This document shows positions 42,921 to 54,142 of a DNA stretch of 64,000 nt, one piece after another; the stretch's first letter is position 1; each line of letters begins with the position of its first letter. The stretch is from Ancistrus triradiatus (taxonomy: Eukaryota > Chordata > Actinopteri > Siluriformes > Loricariidae): NCBI GenBank assembly GCA_025084515.1, contig JAJAGP010001652.1:1-64000 (forward strand). Reading direction: 5' to 3'. The notes under the pieces are model-generated. The model was not told the DNA's origin and ran no database searches. It saw only the letters and a list, made by a program, of their open reading frames with translations. Made by a program: the position numbers and the translations under genes.

Positions 42921-44519
42921 CAACTAAAGAAAGATGAATCAGCCAACCAGGCATAACACACACTTAGTGATGATGCTGGTTCTACTTTATCCTTGATTTG
43001 TGAGAGCCTCATTTCAGCTCAGAAAGAGGATTCTTCCTTCACTTGGTGTTTCCAGTCTGTGGCAGAATAACTTCCACTTTCTCACTTTATTGAAGATGGA
43101 ATATTTATGAGGAACTGGCTTCCACTTCATCTGAGGCTTGGAAAGTGACTTCCAAGTTGTGGTATTTTGGCCATACTGCAGTATATACTAGCACTTTCCT
43201 TTGACCACTCTTGTTCCAGACATACATCTGTGCATTGAAATATTTCATTTTCATGTGTGTCACTTGTTTCTGTTACACGTCATGAGTGTCAAGTTGTGAG
43301 GAAACCCAACCAGGTTATTCCTCCTGCCCCACTCAGATTTAGGTTTAGAAGAGCCATTTGAATGTATTTTGGTTGAAGGTTGAAACTTTGTGTGTCATGT
43401 AAATTTGTTGAAGAAAAATTATACTCAAGAAAGCTCTTACTCTGTGGAGCCGTTGTCTTCTTCTGGAGTTCTGCCTGTCACTACTATTAGCATTTATATT
43501 ACAAGCTACTCCCTAGAGGAGTATGGCTTAGAGTGAGTATGGCAACCTGTGCCTAGGGAGGAATTGCTTACCTTTCGCACCCTTACCTAAATCTGTGGCA
43601 CTGACTAGGCTTTCTGAGAAGTTGGAATATTTGTGTTTTCATGTTGGTGGTTTTTAGTGTTTGTGTGTTCTTTATGGTATTGTGATGGGAATTGTTGACT
43701 GTTTTCTCCGCTTCCCTTTTCCTCTTTTACTACTCTGGCATCTCAGCCCTAGATTGGGATGTAACAATTATCATAGGCTATTTCCTGTGTATGAAGTCCC
43801 AGGGACAAGAAAACCTTCACTGGCCTTCATTCATTAACATTGATCCTTAGGAAGGTTAGTCCCAGGAAGGTCAACTTAATGTAACTCCCACAATGACAAA
43901 TATTCTTTAAATCCTTCAAGTAATTTATCTTCAGCTTGTTGGGGTTTATTCCTGTGGTCTTGGTCTTGCTCAAGGATCTTTCCACTAGCCCTGTTTTTGT
44001 TCTTGACTGTCCCTTCCTCTCCTTTCCTTATCTACTGCTATATCATCTCTCTTCTGTGTCTATGTGGCTGTCGGTTGGCTTTGCGCCTGGGCGAGGACTA
44101 TCGGCTTCTCTCTTGCAAGTCTCACCTGTGTCGAATTGCTGCCTTCATCAAGTGCATTTTCTTAAGGACCTGGGAAGAAAGCTGGGATGAAGGACTATTG
44201 TCTTGCTTTTGGAGCTCTGCTTCAGTGTGAGTTATTCCAATGCGAATGCCAGTGACCTCTGTGAACAGTCTGACTCTGAATTGTGCCAATAAAAATGTGT
44301 CTTGGCACTCATCATTTGTTCAGCCCTTAATAAAAACACGCTAAACTTGCATGAGTCAAGACATACGACTCATTCCAGCTGAAACATAGGCGCACCTCTC
44401 TGTCTCACAGCTTTTGCAAAGTGCGGGTCTCCGCTGTTTCTCTTTTTTTCATCTACAGTACTGTATTTTAGTGCAAATAAGTCACCATGAGTAGGTTAGT
44501 GATAAAAGCCACCCAAAAT
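42921..44519. other. Intergenic stretch, nothing recognised
   Basis: No motif-bearing open frame is present. 43930-44330 ends with a CCAATAAAAATGTG polyadenylation-like site and could be an old LTR, but no partner was found. Confidence 0.4.
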
Positions 44520-46510
44520 GAAAACAGTGAGAATCACAGGCAACTCAGAATAGACAGGAATCAGGTGCTGGAATTTCTAGAGGGTATAAGGTTTTCATAG
44601 CAGGATAACCACTCATGATAAGAAGCAGTCAAGGAATGTTTGCATGAGAATTACTGGCAAGGACTGGAGCAGAGAATGAAGCTTAAATAGGGTTGCAGGT
44701 GACTGGAGTGAACAGGCTTAATTTGAGAGACATGGAAGTTAGGGAGGATCCTTATGCTTGGAGTTTGAGGACTGCTGTTGGTTTGATGATTTTGATTATG
44801 GAAAATGGGCCAATGTAATGCAGTGCCAGTTTCCTGGACTGAATGTGCAGCAGGATATTCTTGGAGTATAACCACATGGACTGACACGGTGCATAGAGTG
44901 GATCTGGGTTACTACACCTACTGCCACATAGTCTGGTAATTGATACCATATGTCTTCCTGCACACCAGCTTACATCTACAGATTTAATGTTGTACAGAAG
45001 GGACTTCCAAGTCATCCTCTTGCTCTGAAAACAATGGTGGTTGGTAAGCAAGAGAGGCTTTAAATTAGGACAGATGAGTAGCCAAGCAGGTTAACAAAAG
45101 TGGGAGTACTCAACCAGCAGCATCACCACCTTTGCAGAAAACCTCACAAAGGTTAGTGTATTCAGGAGTAACATTAGACAGGTCTAGGGACTCAGGAGTG
45201 AGTTTGGGGAAAATGTCACCCCCTACTAGTGGCACAGCAGATCCTAGGCAGGCCAAATGGGAATTGCTGCTCCAACCGATTATCCTGCTAGTCCCTTAGT
45301 CAATGTGGGGATTTTGTAGAGCTAACCAAGGGTCACCTAGAACCAGAAAACTGTATTGAGCACGAATAATTTGGAAACTGATGTCCACCAGATGATTTCC
45401 AGACGGAATAAGAGACACAGGGGATGTTCTATGGGTTACCTTGCCAACATGCTTACTGTCCAGTACTGTAGAACTGTGGTAACCTAGTAGTTAACATAAT
45501 GGACTATGGACCAAAGGTCCAAGAATCAAATCCCACCTCTCTCTGGATAATAGCATCAACTAAATAACTAAATGTGACTTAAATGTTTTAATGTGATTTA
45601 GCCATTCTATAGCATTATGTAGCAACTGTGGTGGAGGTACTGGACTGTGGACTAGAAGGTCAAGGGTTCACATCCCACCTCTATCCTTGAGCAAGGCCCT
45701 TAACCTACAGTTGCTTGGATTGCAGTGGGTGCTGCTTTCTCCTGGCAAAACGGGGAAGGAATGGCTGCTTCATTCTACTTAGTGTCGGCTAAGGTCAAGA
45801 AGAATAGTCAGCAGATCAGGTTCCCTGCTGGGGGCTTAATAAATGGTGGCACCAAGAGCATGATTAGGGTGTTCAAATTGACACAAAGTCTGTAAATGTT
45901 AGGGAGCTGATATGGAAGCTCTTTCCCTCAATCACTCAATAACATGGTGAATCTTGGCAGCATCTGTGGAGAGGAGGTTGTCAGAACACTAGGTTGCACT
46001 GAAGTAGGAACACTCTGGTCATAACGAAATGGCTCATGGTCAGTGGCTTATGACTTTCTGGGCAAGGGCTGCTGGGCTGAACCGGAAGCAGGTTGAAAAG
46101 TTTAGTGGGAAAGAGCAACAGGAGACGTTAGAGACAGGAGTACCATTACATGCTTGGTTGAACCCTGCTGTGACAGTTTCAGGTTGCTGTACATAAAGGC
46201 ATGGATCAGCTGCTCATGCTGCCCAAGCAGGACTGGAGAGTGCTTACTGTACGGGGTTCAGCTCTTCCTGTTTAGTGTCTGTGAGGTACATCTTATGGCC
46301 AAATAGCTCATAGTCTAAAGTCCCAAAAAGATCAGAAGGCAACTCAGAATAAACAGGAATCAGGTGCAGAAAATTCAAGTAGGATGCAGGTTCTTGTAGC
46401 AGAATAATAACCACTCAAGTTGAGAAGTAGCATAGGAATGTATGAAGGAGAATTGTAATCAAGGATGAGGAGCAGTAGGTATACAATGTAGAGCTGAAGT
46501 GCAAGCCACG
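44520..46510 (-). mobile_element. Minus-strand Ty3/gypsy remnant with both LTRs
   Basis: 44525-44700 and 46330-46500 are direct repeats (AGGCAACTCAGAATA-ACAGGAATCAGGTGC, GATAACCACTCA, AGGAATGT, GAGAATT), taken as the LTRs. Between them the minus strand encodes protease-RT linker sequence (FLVLGDPWLALQNPHID, about 45345-45295, and LSNVTPEYTNLCEVF, about 45180-45140). The integrase C-terminus follows (ALHYIGPFSIIKIIKPTAVL, then RILPNFHVSQIKPVHSS, about 44825-44700). RT, RNase H and the integrase core are deleted. SINE-like sequences lie inside at 45470-45745. Confidence 0.75.
45470..45745 (+). mobile_element. Two SINE-like copies
   Basis: GTAACCTAGTAGTTAACATAATGG with AAGAATCAAATCCCACCT (45490-45540), and GTCAAGGGTTCACATCCCACC with CCCTTAACCTACAGTTGCTTGG (45658-45720). 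Both are relatives of the 9.4-kb SINE. Confidence 0.6.
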
Positions 46511-46519
46511 CCCAGCCTG

Positions 46520-46523
46520 ACAC

Positions 46524-46579
<56 letters not shown>
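46520..46579. repeat. AC microsatellite
   Basis: About 60 bp of CA repeat with one AAAC interruption. The short ORFs over it are artefacts. Confidence 0.92.
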
Positions 46580-46581
<2 letters not shown>

Positions 46582-47300
46582 GCCTAATCAGTTTGTCCAA
46601 CCTGGACGTGTAATTTTTTATATGCTGCCCCCCAGCACACCACTATGTAGAACAATTCACTGGCGACCACAGACTGATAAAACATCCATAAGAGTTTCCA
46701 GCAGATGTTAAAGGATTGCAGCCTTCTTAAGAAGTACATCCTGCTCTGACCCATCCTATACAAGTGTTACAGGACCAGTCCAGCTTGCTGTCCAGCCACA
46801 GTTCGAGGTTCTTATAGGAATCCACCACCTCCACCTCAATCTCCTTGATCAGGACCAGTCATGGTTTTGATCTGGATCTCCCAAAGTCAATGACTAGCCC
46901 CTTGGTCTTTGTGGTGATGAGCTGCAGATGGTTCCTATTACACCACACAGAAAAGTCCCTCACCAGGCTCCTATACTTCTCCTCGCTGTCATCTTTGATA
47001 CACCCCACAATGGCTGTGCCATCTGCAAACTTCTGGATGTGACACCGAGTTGTAACAGAAGTCCGCGGTATACAGGGTGTAGAGGAGACGGGCCAGCACC
47101 ATGCCCTGGGGTGTTCCAGTGTTGCTAATTACAGTGGCAGATGCGCTGTCCTTCATCCTGATGTACTGCGGTCTATCATTGAGGTAATTGGAGATCCAAG
47201 AGACCAGGCAGGGTTCCACTCGCATCCTGTTAAGTTTGTCTTGAAGTATAAAGGGCTGTATGGTGTTGAAGGCACCCAAGAAGTCCAAAAACAGGATTCT

Positions 47301-48227
47301 TGTCATGGGCCGCCCCGGGAACTCATGTGTTTTGATTGCAGTCGCTATTTAAACGGTACGCATTCACCTGGGCGTTGCGGGAGCATTGACTTTCTCTCTG
47401 TGTTTCGTGGGGAATTACCGTTGTTTGTGTCATACCCTGGATTACCTTGTTTATGCCAAGCGTTGGATTACCGGGTTTTACCTTGCTCGACATCTTTACC
47501 TTCCGCTCGGTGGTCTCGCCCTGTTGGACTCTCGTGGCCACGGTCCGCACCCTTGTACGGCTGTGTGGCTGCGCCCATTGCCGTAAGTTCTCCGTTGCCT
47601 GTGTGAGTTCATGTTTAAAAGCTTCATTCATGTTTAGAGACCTGGTTCTTGTTTAGCCTATCTTTGTCCTTATTTAGAAACTTTGTTCATGCTTAGCCTT
47701 GCCTTGTTCATGTATAGAAACTTAGTTCATGTTTAACCAAAGCTTGTTCATGTTTAGAAGCTTAATTTTTGTCTAGCCAAGCCATGTCCATGTATAGAAA
47801 TTTAGTTCATGTTTAACCAAGCCTTGTTTATGTTTAGAAGCTTAATTCTTGTCTAGCCAAGCCATGTCCATGTTTAGAAACTTAGCTAATGTTTAGCCAA
47901 GCCATGTTCATTTTTAGAAGCTTCATTTATGTTTAGCCAAGCCTTGTTCTAGTTTAGAGGCCTTGTTCATATTTTGCTTAAATTGTTCATGTCCAGCCTG
48001 GCCTTGTTCTAGTTTAGAGATTTTGTTTATGTATTATAGCTGGGTTTATGTCTTCAGAGCTTTAGTATGGTCAGGTCCTTGTTCTGTACTGGTTAGCTTG
48101 ACCTAGTCCTTGTTAATTCGCCTTTTTGGGCTGGTTCTTCATTTTCTCGTTATCCTTCATAGCTTCGCCTTGTCGGCATCAGCCCTTAGTTTCCTGTGGT
48201 TCTTCCGGCTGGCTTACCTTCCGTTTA

Positions 48228-48273
<46 letters not shown>

Positions 48274-48423
48274 CACTTATAATCATTGTTTATTGTAATT
48301 ATTGTTATTCTCATCGTTGTGGCACCTCGTTTTCTGTGCTTTGGGGGGAACTGTTAAATAAACACTTGCCCTCCTTGAACTGAGACCTGCATTCGTCTAC
48401 CCATACCTCGCCGCCCCGTAACA
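47301..48423 (+). repeat. 5' LTR of the inserted element, with internal tandem repeats
   Basis: A 1,123-bp LTR ending CGCCCCGTAACA. Near the start, a TATTTAAA TATA-like box (47346) is present. 47600-48010 is an array of roughly 55-65-bp units around TTCATGTTTAGAAGCTT and AGCCAAGCC(T/A)TGT. An ATT microsatellite fills 48229-48271, and AATAAA occurs at 48356. Confidence 0.8.
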
Positions 48424-48840
48424 AAATGCACCTGCCAGGCCAGCAAACGGCAGGTCTCAGCCCCATGCCCCGCCACCCGGATCCTTTCAGCGGTGATCCC
48501 AGCCTATGCAGACTCTTTTTGGACCAGTGCAGGGCGTATGTTCCTTTTTATTCTATGTGTCCGCAGGAGGACCTGCTGCGGGCAGTGGTCCTTTCCCTCA
48601 GAGACTGGAGTGGGCTCTAGAATGGTGGCTGCAGTTCACACAGGGGACCATGGAGCAGTTCCTGGAGACACTTGCGGCCGAATTCAGCCACCGTCAAATC
48701 AAGCTCCGCCGTCCTCTTCTGCTCAGTTGTCTCCGCAACCCCAAACTTGTGGGTTGTCGAGGAATCCAGGTCGGCACCCGGGCCAGGCTAGCCCAGGGCG
48801 TCGTGGACACCTCTCTGCCTGCCATGGACATCCAGTGAGC
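48424..48840 (+). pseudogene. Gag fragment of the inserted element
   Basis: From the ATG at 48426: MHLPGQQTAGLSPMPRHPDP, then FSGDPSLCRLFLDQCRAYV, which matches the capsid start of gypsy Gag (compare YDGSLDTCKEFLMQC at 11.47 kb). The frame stops at 48620, and the match continues in another frame (ALEWWLQFTQGTMEQFLETL). Only the capsid N-terminal part survives. Confidence 0.72.
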
Positions 48841-48849
48841 TGCGTCGCC

Positions 48850-49790
48850 CACTGAGGATGCCCCGCACACCGCCTAGCTCCACTTCTGAGCCTCTAGCAT
48901 TGCATTGCTCTCCTTCCGAGCGCTCCGGGTCATTCAGCCTTGCAGACGAGCCACTAGCGATATATAACCCTGGGCCCGAGCCTGCCAGCCCTGTTTCCAG
49001 GCATACTGCACCGTTTCAACCTCGCAATTGAGCCTCTAGCTCCACGCAGTATTGTGTATGAGTTCGCTAGCCCCTTTTTCGAGCCTCCAACACTTTGTAG
49101 CCCTGGGAACGAGTTGCCCCGTTTTAGCGCGTGCTAGTTCGGGCTGCTAGCGCCATGCTGCCCCGTCTGTGTGCATGCCAGCTCTGTGTCTGGCAGTCCT
49201 GTCGATGACACTATAGCGCTCGTAGCCCGGCACCGGAGCTCGCCAACCCCTGTCTCGCACACGTTAGCCCTGTATCGGTCCCCATCACGTCAGTTAGCTC
49301 CGTCACTGAGCCATTAATGTCACCTCGCACCGTGTCTGAGACCGCGGGTCCCACCTCGTTACCGCTGGCACCGCTCAGCCTTGTCCCGGGACTCATTTGC
49401 CTCATACCAGACCACGCCCCGCCTGATAGCCTTGTAGACGTGCCGTCGGCAACACGCAACTTCGCCCCCGAAACGGCCGCGTCTGTACCCAAACTTGTAT
49501 CAGATCTCAAGCGCCCATTGCCCATGACTAGAGGGACCTTACAGATATCATTGAGTGCAAGTCCAGAGAGGCCGTCCCAGGGGCCGTCAGTTCCAGAGAA
49601 GCCGTCCCAGGGGTTTACGGTTCCAGTGCTGTTGACAAGTTTGTCTGTGCCAGCACCAGGGTCATCCGTTCCAGCGCCGAGTTCAGCCTGCGCTCTTTGT
49701 CCTGCCTTGGGACCATCCTCAGGACTCCGAGGGAGGACGATCACCTGCGCGTCTGGGACCCCCAAGGGACCGACCTCGTTCATATTTAGA
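48850..49790 (+). repeat. Ser/Pro-coding repeat region of the inserted element
   Basis: Degenerate repeats around GAGCCTCTAGC and, at 49560-49625, a clear 30-bp unit (CCAGAGA(G/A)GCCGTCCCAGGG). The frame at 49317-49808 is open for 163 codons (ASPERPSQGPSVPEKPSQGF). Unit size and amino-acid bias match the 18-kb array. Confidence 0.65.
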
Positions 49791-50399
49791 AGCTTCATTT
49801 ATGTTTAGCCAAGCTTTGCTCTAGTTTAGAGGCCTTGTTCATATTTTGCTTAGCCTGTTCATGTCCAGCCTCAAATGAGACCTGCATTCGTCTACCCATA
49901 CCTCGCCACCCCCATAACAATTCTCACTGTGCCATTTCCCTTATCCAGGTGCGAGTGGGCTCTATATAGCAGATGGAGGATGGTGTCTTCTACATCAACA
50001 CCCTCCTGGTGCACAAACTGCAGTCTGTCCTGAGCATGTTGCACTTGTGGTCTAAGTAGACCAAGGAAGAGCCGCTCCAAAGACTTCATCAAATGTGAAG
50101 TGAGTGCTACCGGTCGGAAGTCATTCAGCTCACTGGGCCTGTTCTTTTTGGGAATTGGCACTATGCACAATGTCCAGTTCCAGAGGGGTTCCAGAGAACA
50201 GTCGGGACACACTTTATCTGGGCCTGGTGCTTTCCTGGAGTGAAGCTTCACCTCTTCAACACACTAAGTCATCTGCACACAAAAAGGTATCAGACAGATT
50301 GACCACTTCCCTTAATTGCATTTGTCCACATCATCACAAAAGCAAGGAACACAGCAGGGTACTGTTGCTCCAGAGAATCATTACTACTCTCAGTGGGAT

Positions 50400-51100
50400 C
50401 TGTTCCAACTGCTGGTAGACTGCATAGCTTGCTACATGCTAGGTCATTCCCTAAAATCACAGAAACACCACTGACTCCTAACTATGAATAAACAGTGATA
50501 TTTAAGAACCCAGTCAACTATTTGATGTGCCAATACAAATTATACAGAGGCATATGATTGATTCCCAGCTCCACTCCTTGGATTAACACGTCACTGCCCC
50601 TATAAAAACTGTCACAAAATGGTAGAGTGCTGTCCAAAATTAATGATTGAGATGTACCAGTATCTCATAGTAACTGAACCCCCTGTCTCAAACAATCTGA
50701 ACTAGAGACACGAAGGCAGTAAATACAAGTCTTGCATGCTGGTTCAGCACCACAACTCACAGAACTGACCTTCTCAGCAAAGACATGCTGTCTAGCATTC
50801 TTGCAATTCAGTGCAGGATGCCATCAAATGACCGAGTTCATGGCAGAAGAAACATGCACAGGATGTAGCTCAAGATGAAGTACGAGCATAGGAATCAGAA
50901 GTGTTTGTAACAGCAATCCCAGTGGGTTCTCACCTTTAAATAAAAGACTACTTGCTCTGGCAGACACTCCTTAAATGTTCCCAGTAGAAGTAATCCCTTA
51001 AGGTGCTGAAAATTTTTCAACTTTACTAGCACTGAATGTTTCTCAATTAAGAATGTCAAATCATAATTCAAACTCTGCTCGAGCATGAGAGTAGAATAAA
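50400..51100 (-). pseudogene. Retroelement Gag/zinc knuckle/protease remnant (SCAN-like Gag type)
   Basis: Minus-strand, mutated frames carry a capsid C-terminal patch EQSLNYDL (about 51080), then LLLLGTFKECLPEQVVFYLK (about 51000-50940), in the manner of SCAN-like gypsy capsids. A CCHC knuckle CFFCHELGHLMASC follows (about 50860-50815), then a protease with DTGTSQSLILDSTLPF (about 50670-50620) and GSDVLIQGVELG. DTG is the catalytic motif. Stops interrupt each part. It is immediately upstream, on the same strand, of the LINE fragment but unrelated to it. Confidence 0.68.
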
Positions 51101-53587
51101 CTTCCTGAGCTTTGCCAGTAAGTCTACACTTACACTTTACCAGTAAATCTGCACAATGCCAGTTAAGTGTAGTGTCAATATGCTCAAAAACTGGAAAACA
51201 AAGCAGTGTGACAACTAATGGTAAAATTAGGACCAGGTATACTTACAGGACGAGTGTAAGGTTTACAGAGTGGCAACGCAGGAACAATTTGTGCATCAAA
51301 CCTGGTAAAATTTGAAGATACATGTGTTGGGAAGCTGAGGTATGGTTTTCAGATAAGCTGCTTCTGATAAGTTCCATACCCTTCTAACATCCATCTATTT
51401 CTTCTGAACATACAGGTAGCTATACCTGGCAATCCTGTCCCTTAATCTCTATCTCCAACTACTTTGTCTATAAAACTGGATCCTCAGAAAATGATCGGGC
51501 CCTACATCAAGCTCAGTCAACACCAAAGACCAAGCAGGGTAAGAAACACCAGATGGAGACTCCCTGATGGTAGGATTCACTAATGGTGAATTGAAATAAC
51601 CCATGCTCGATAAATTATCCTTATGACATTTATCAATCTGTTGTAATGAGGGATTGAGCATAACCAACATGAGCACAAAACGAAATACATGAAACAGATC
51701 GCTAGAAAAATCAGTACAGAAGTGTGTCTGAGCAATCCTTGTCCTAACTTTCTTACCAAACACTAACTAGCTCTTCTTAGGGAAACCGAGTTCAAGACCA
51801 TTTTAAGCTCAAACTTCAGGTTTTAGAATCACAAATAACAACTCCAAATAATTAAAACAAGGTCCAACAAAGCCTCATCCTGATCACAACAATTAATGCA
51901 AGAAAATTGACTCCAGTTGACAAAATAATCTCAGAAATGGATAACCTTGATGCTGGTAACATAATTTCCAAAAATACATTACATTATTACATTATATCAC
52001 AAATATATATAATTTGACAGTTGAAATTCTAACAGAATGAAAATGGATGTCAAACATATACTGTAAAACACTGTACGCAAATATAAAGGTCATATGATGT
52101 ACTCAGGTAAGTTATCATGACAACATTGAGGAATTAGGTTAAGAAGCTTTGAAATAATGTTGCATTGTTGTGTTTTGGGTTGATGAGATTAATAATGTTG
52201 ATACCAGGTCCACCACATATTCGGTTTTTCATAGAGTAAAATGTCTGTGACTTAAGTTTGTAGAGTTTATAAAGAAAAACTTAAAAATCACAGAGGGTGT
52301 TCTCTGGGGATATGCACCAAAGCCCCCATGACTCTGACCAGAAAATACAGGAGTTAATACCTGAAAAAATATTGTTGCAATATACTTTTCACCTAGGATA
52401 TGTCTTTCTAACTTCATAAAGTTCCATATTACAACTGTATAATTCCAAATTATACAACTCTCATTGGTTGTACCAAGGATGCGGGAACAGTGGTAAAGGT
52501 TGACCAGAGGTTTCCGGAGCTGCCATGAGAAATATGTTCCCCCTCGTATCAGCCCCATGTAAATTAAATGATATGTTCATTTTCAGCAAATCAACTTTAA
52601 AAAGTTTAACTGATATGGCTTGCAAATGCAAAATGAAAATGCTAGCAAGATAATTACCAGGCTGTTAAGAGAACTCAGTATACTATATCACAAGGCCACC
52701 TCACACCTGAGTTGTCATGATAGCAAAAGCATGAAAGCAATAATGGAAACTGTTCTGGAATCTGTTTGTACATGACAATGCATTTTGTCTTTTGAAATAA
52801 AGTGAATACCTCAATTAATAATGTGATTTCTTCTTTATTAAGACCTGTAAACTGTTGTTTTGTCACACAAGAATGTTTCGATTCCTAGGTGTGGAATGTG
52901 TAGTGACTGTTAGTATAATTTTTATACATTTTTAGACTGGTTTGTAATTCATCATCTGCATTGTGGCCTTTACTCCAACAAGCAGAAGAATTAAAACTTC
53001 ATGCTACCTTAGAGAAATAAATATTTTATTTTATTTTTTATTTGCAGCACTTTTCACATGTAAAATGTACAAATTGGTAAGGTTTTAAGCTGTGACTCCA
53101 TTAACTAAATTAAACTCATAACATTGCATCCCTCAAGTTGCCAAAGATGATTTTATTGGCAGCCTTTATTCACTCACAAGGTTGTCCAGTATGCTTTGTA
53201 AATAGTGTCTATCCAATTATGTTTTTCATAAACAGCTTAGTCAATACACAACTTTAGTTCACATTTCTGTAAGTAAAAATATCCAAGGTTAAAAGCTTAT
53301 TTGAAATAATAAAAATAAAAATATGATGGTGTTCTGCTATTCAAACACACCGTCTGGACTGCATTCATACCTAGTATTTATGCCTGATAGAGATCCAAGA
53401 TTATATGTGCCAGGCTACAGCAGTTGGTCTGGCGTTACAATTATATGTGCCAATGGCTACAGCAGTTGTCTGGCGTATCCAATGCATTCACTTAGGAAAT
53501 TACATTTACATTACATTTTACTATTCAAAAAATCATACCCAGATATAGATCACAGAGTTTCTACAGAGCTAGTGAATCTGGTTATTT
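51101..53587. other. Long intergenic stretch with one diverged repeat
   Basis: No gene recognised. 53118-53370 has a diverged direct copy at about 56100-56300, described as a finding. The rest is AT-rich with uninformative short frames. Confidence 0.45.
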
Positions 53588-53601
53588 TATATATATATAT
53601 A

Positions 53602-53634
<33 letters not shown>

Positions 53635-53635
53635 A
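53588..53635. repeat. TA/TG microsatellite
   Basis: A TATATA run passes into a GT dinucleotide run of about 26 bp. Confidence 0.9.
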
Positions 53636-54142
53636 TAGACACATTAACATCTGCTTTGTGACCTATCTTCCGAAAAAGCCTGAAACAACTAGCACCTTAA
53701 AAACGCACCTTTTTTTGTCTGGGGGACTATACTGTCCCAATATCTGTGACAGTATTACCTACCTCATCCATTGGCAACTACTGATTACATAATTCATTTA
53801 TTCACAATCAATTTATTATGAACTGGATTTTTCAAAAACATACATATTTGTTTTGACAAATATATTTTAAAGTTGTATTTGCAAGAGGGGCAGACACACA
53901 ATGGTTTATCACATTAGTTGCACTTCATAGACAGACAATGGACACACTTTTAACAGCCAAGAAAATGTCATTGAATGTAGTCGTGAATCTTAAGCTTAAC
54001 GGGTTTTCTTCATAATCTTGTCTTCCTATGTCACACACTGGCTACCAATCTAATTGATTTGGTTGTAACATGCTCCTTTTAAATGCATTTAGATTTTATT
54101 ATGCATCATTCTAAATCATTATACCCAAGTATTTGATTTATA

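Larger units (their letters stand above)
47301..49919 (+). mobile_element. Non-autonomous LTR element inserted in the LINE (TSD ATTCT)
   Basis: Begins TGTCATGGGCCGCC and ends CCCCATAACA, flanked by ATTCT at 47296-47300 and 49920-49924. It contains a long 5' LTR, a Gag fragment, a Ser/Pro-coding repeat region and a short, heavily deleted 3' LTR (about 49774-49919). No pol motif exists. Its insertion breaks the RT frame of the LINE. Confidence 0.85.
46640..50283 (-). pseudogene. Rex/CR1-like LINE reverse transcriptase, split by an LTR element
   Basis: Two minus-strand pieces join across the LTR insertion. The 5' piece (50283-49920) reads RKAPGPDKVCPDC, CIVPIPKKNRPSELNDFRPV, ALTSHLMKSLERL and SHLDKGNGTVRI. 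The 3' piece (47300 down) continues ILFLDFLGAFNTIQP, LVSWISNYLNDRPQYIRMKD and SNTGTPQGMVLARLLYTLYT, then decayed C-terminal sequence to about 46640. These are RT domains in the correct order, and the first piece ends exactly where the second begins. A catalytic YxDD-like box is not intact. Confidence 0.85.
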
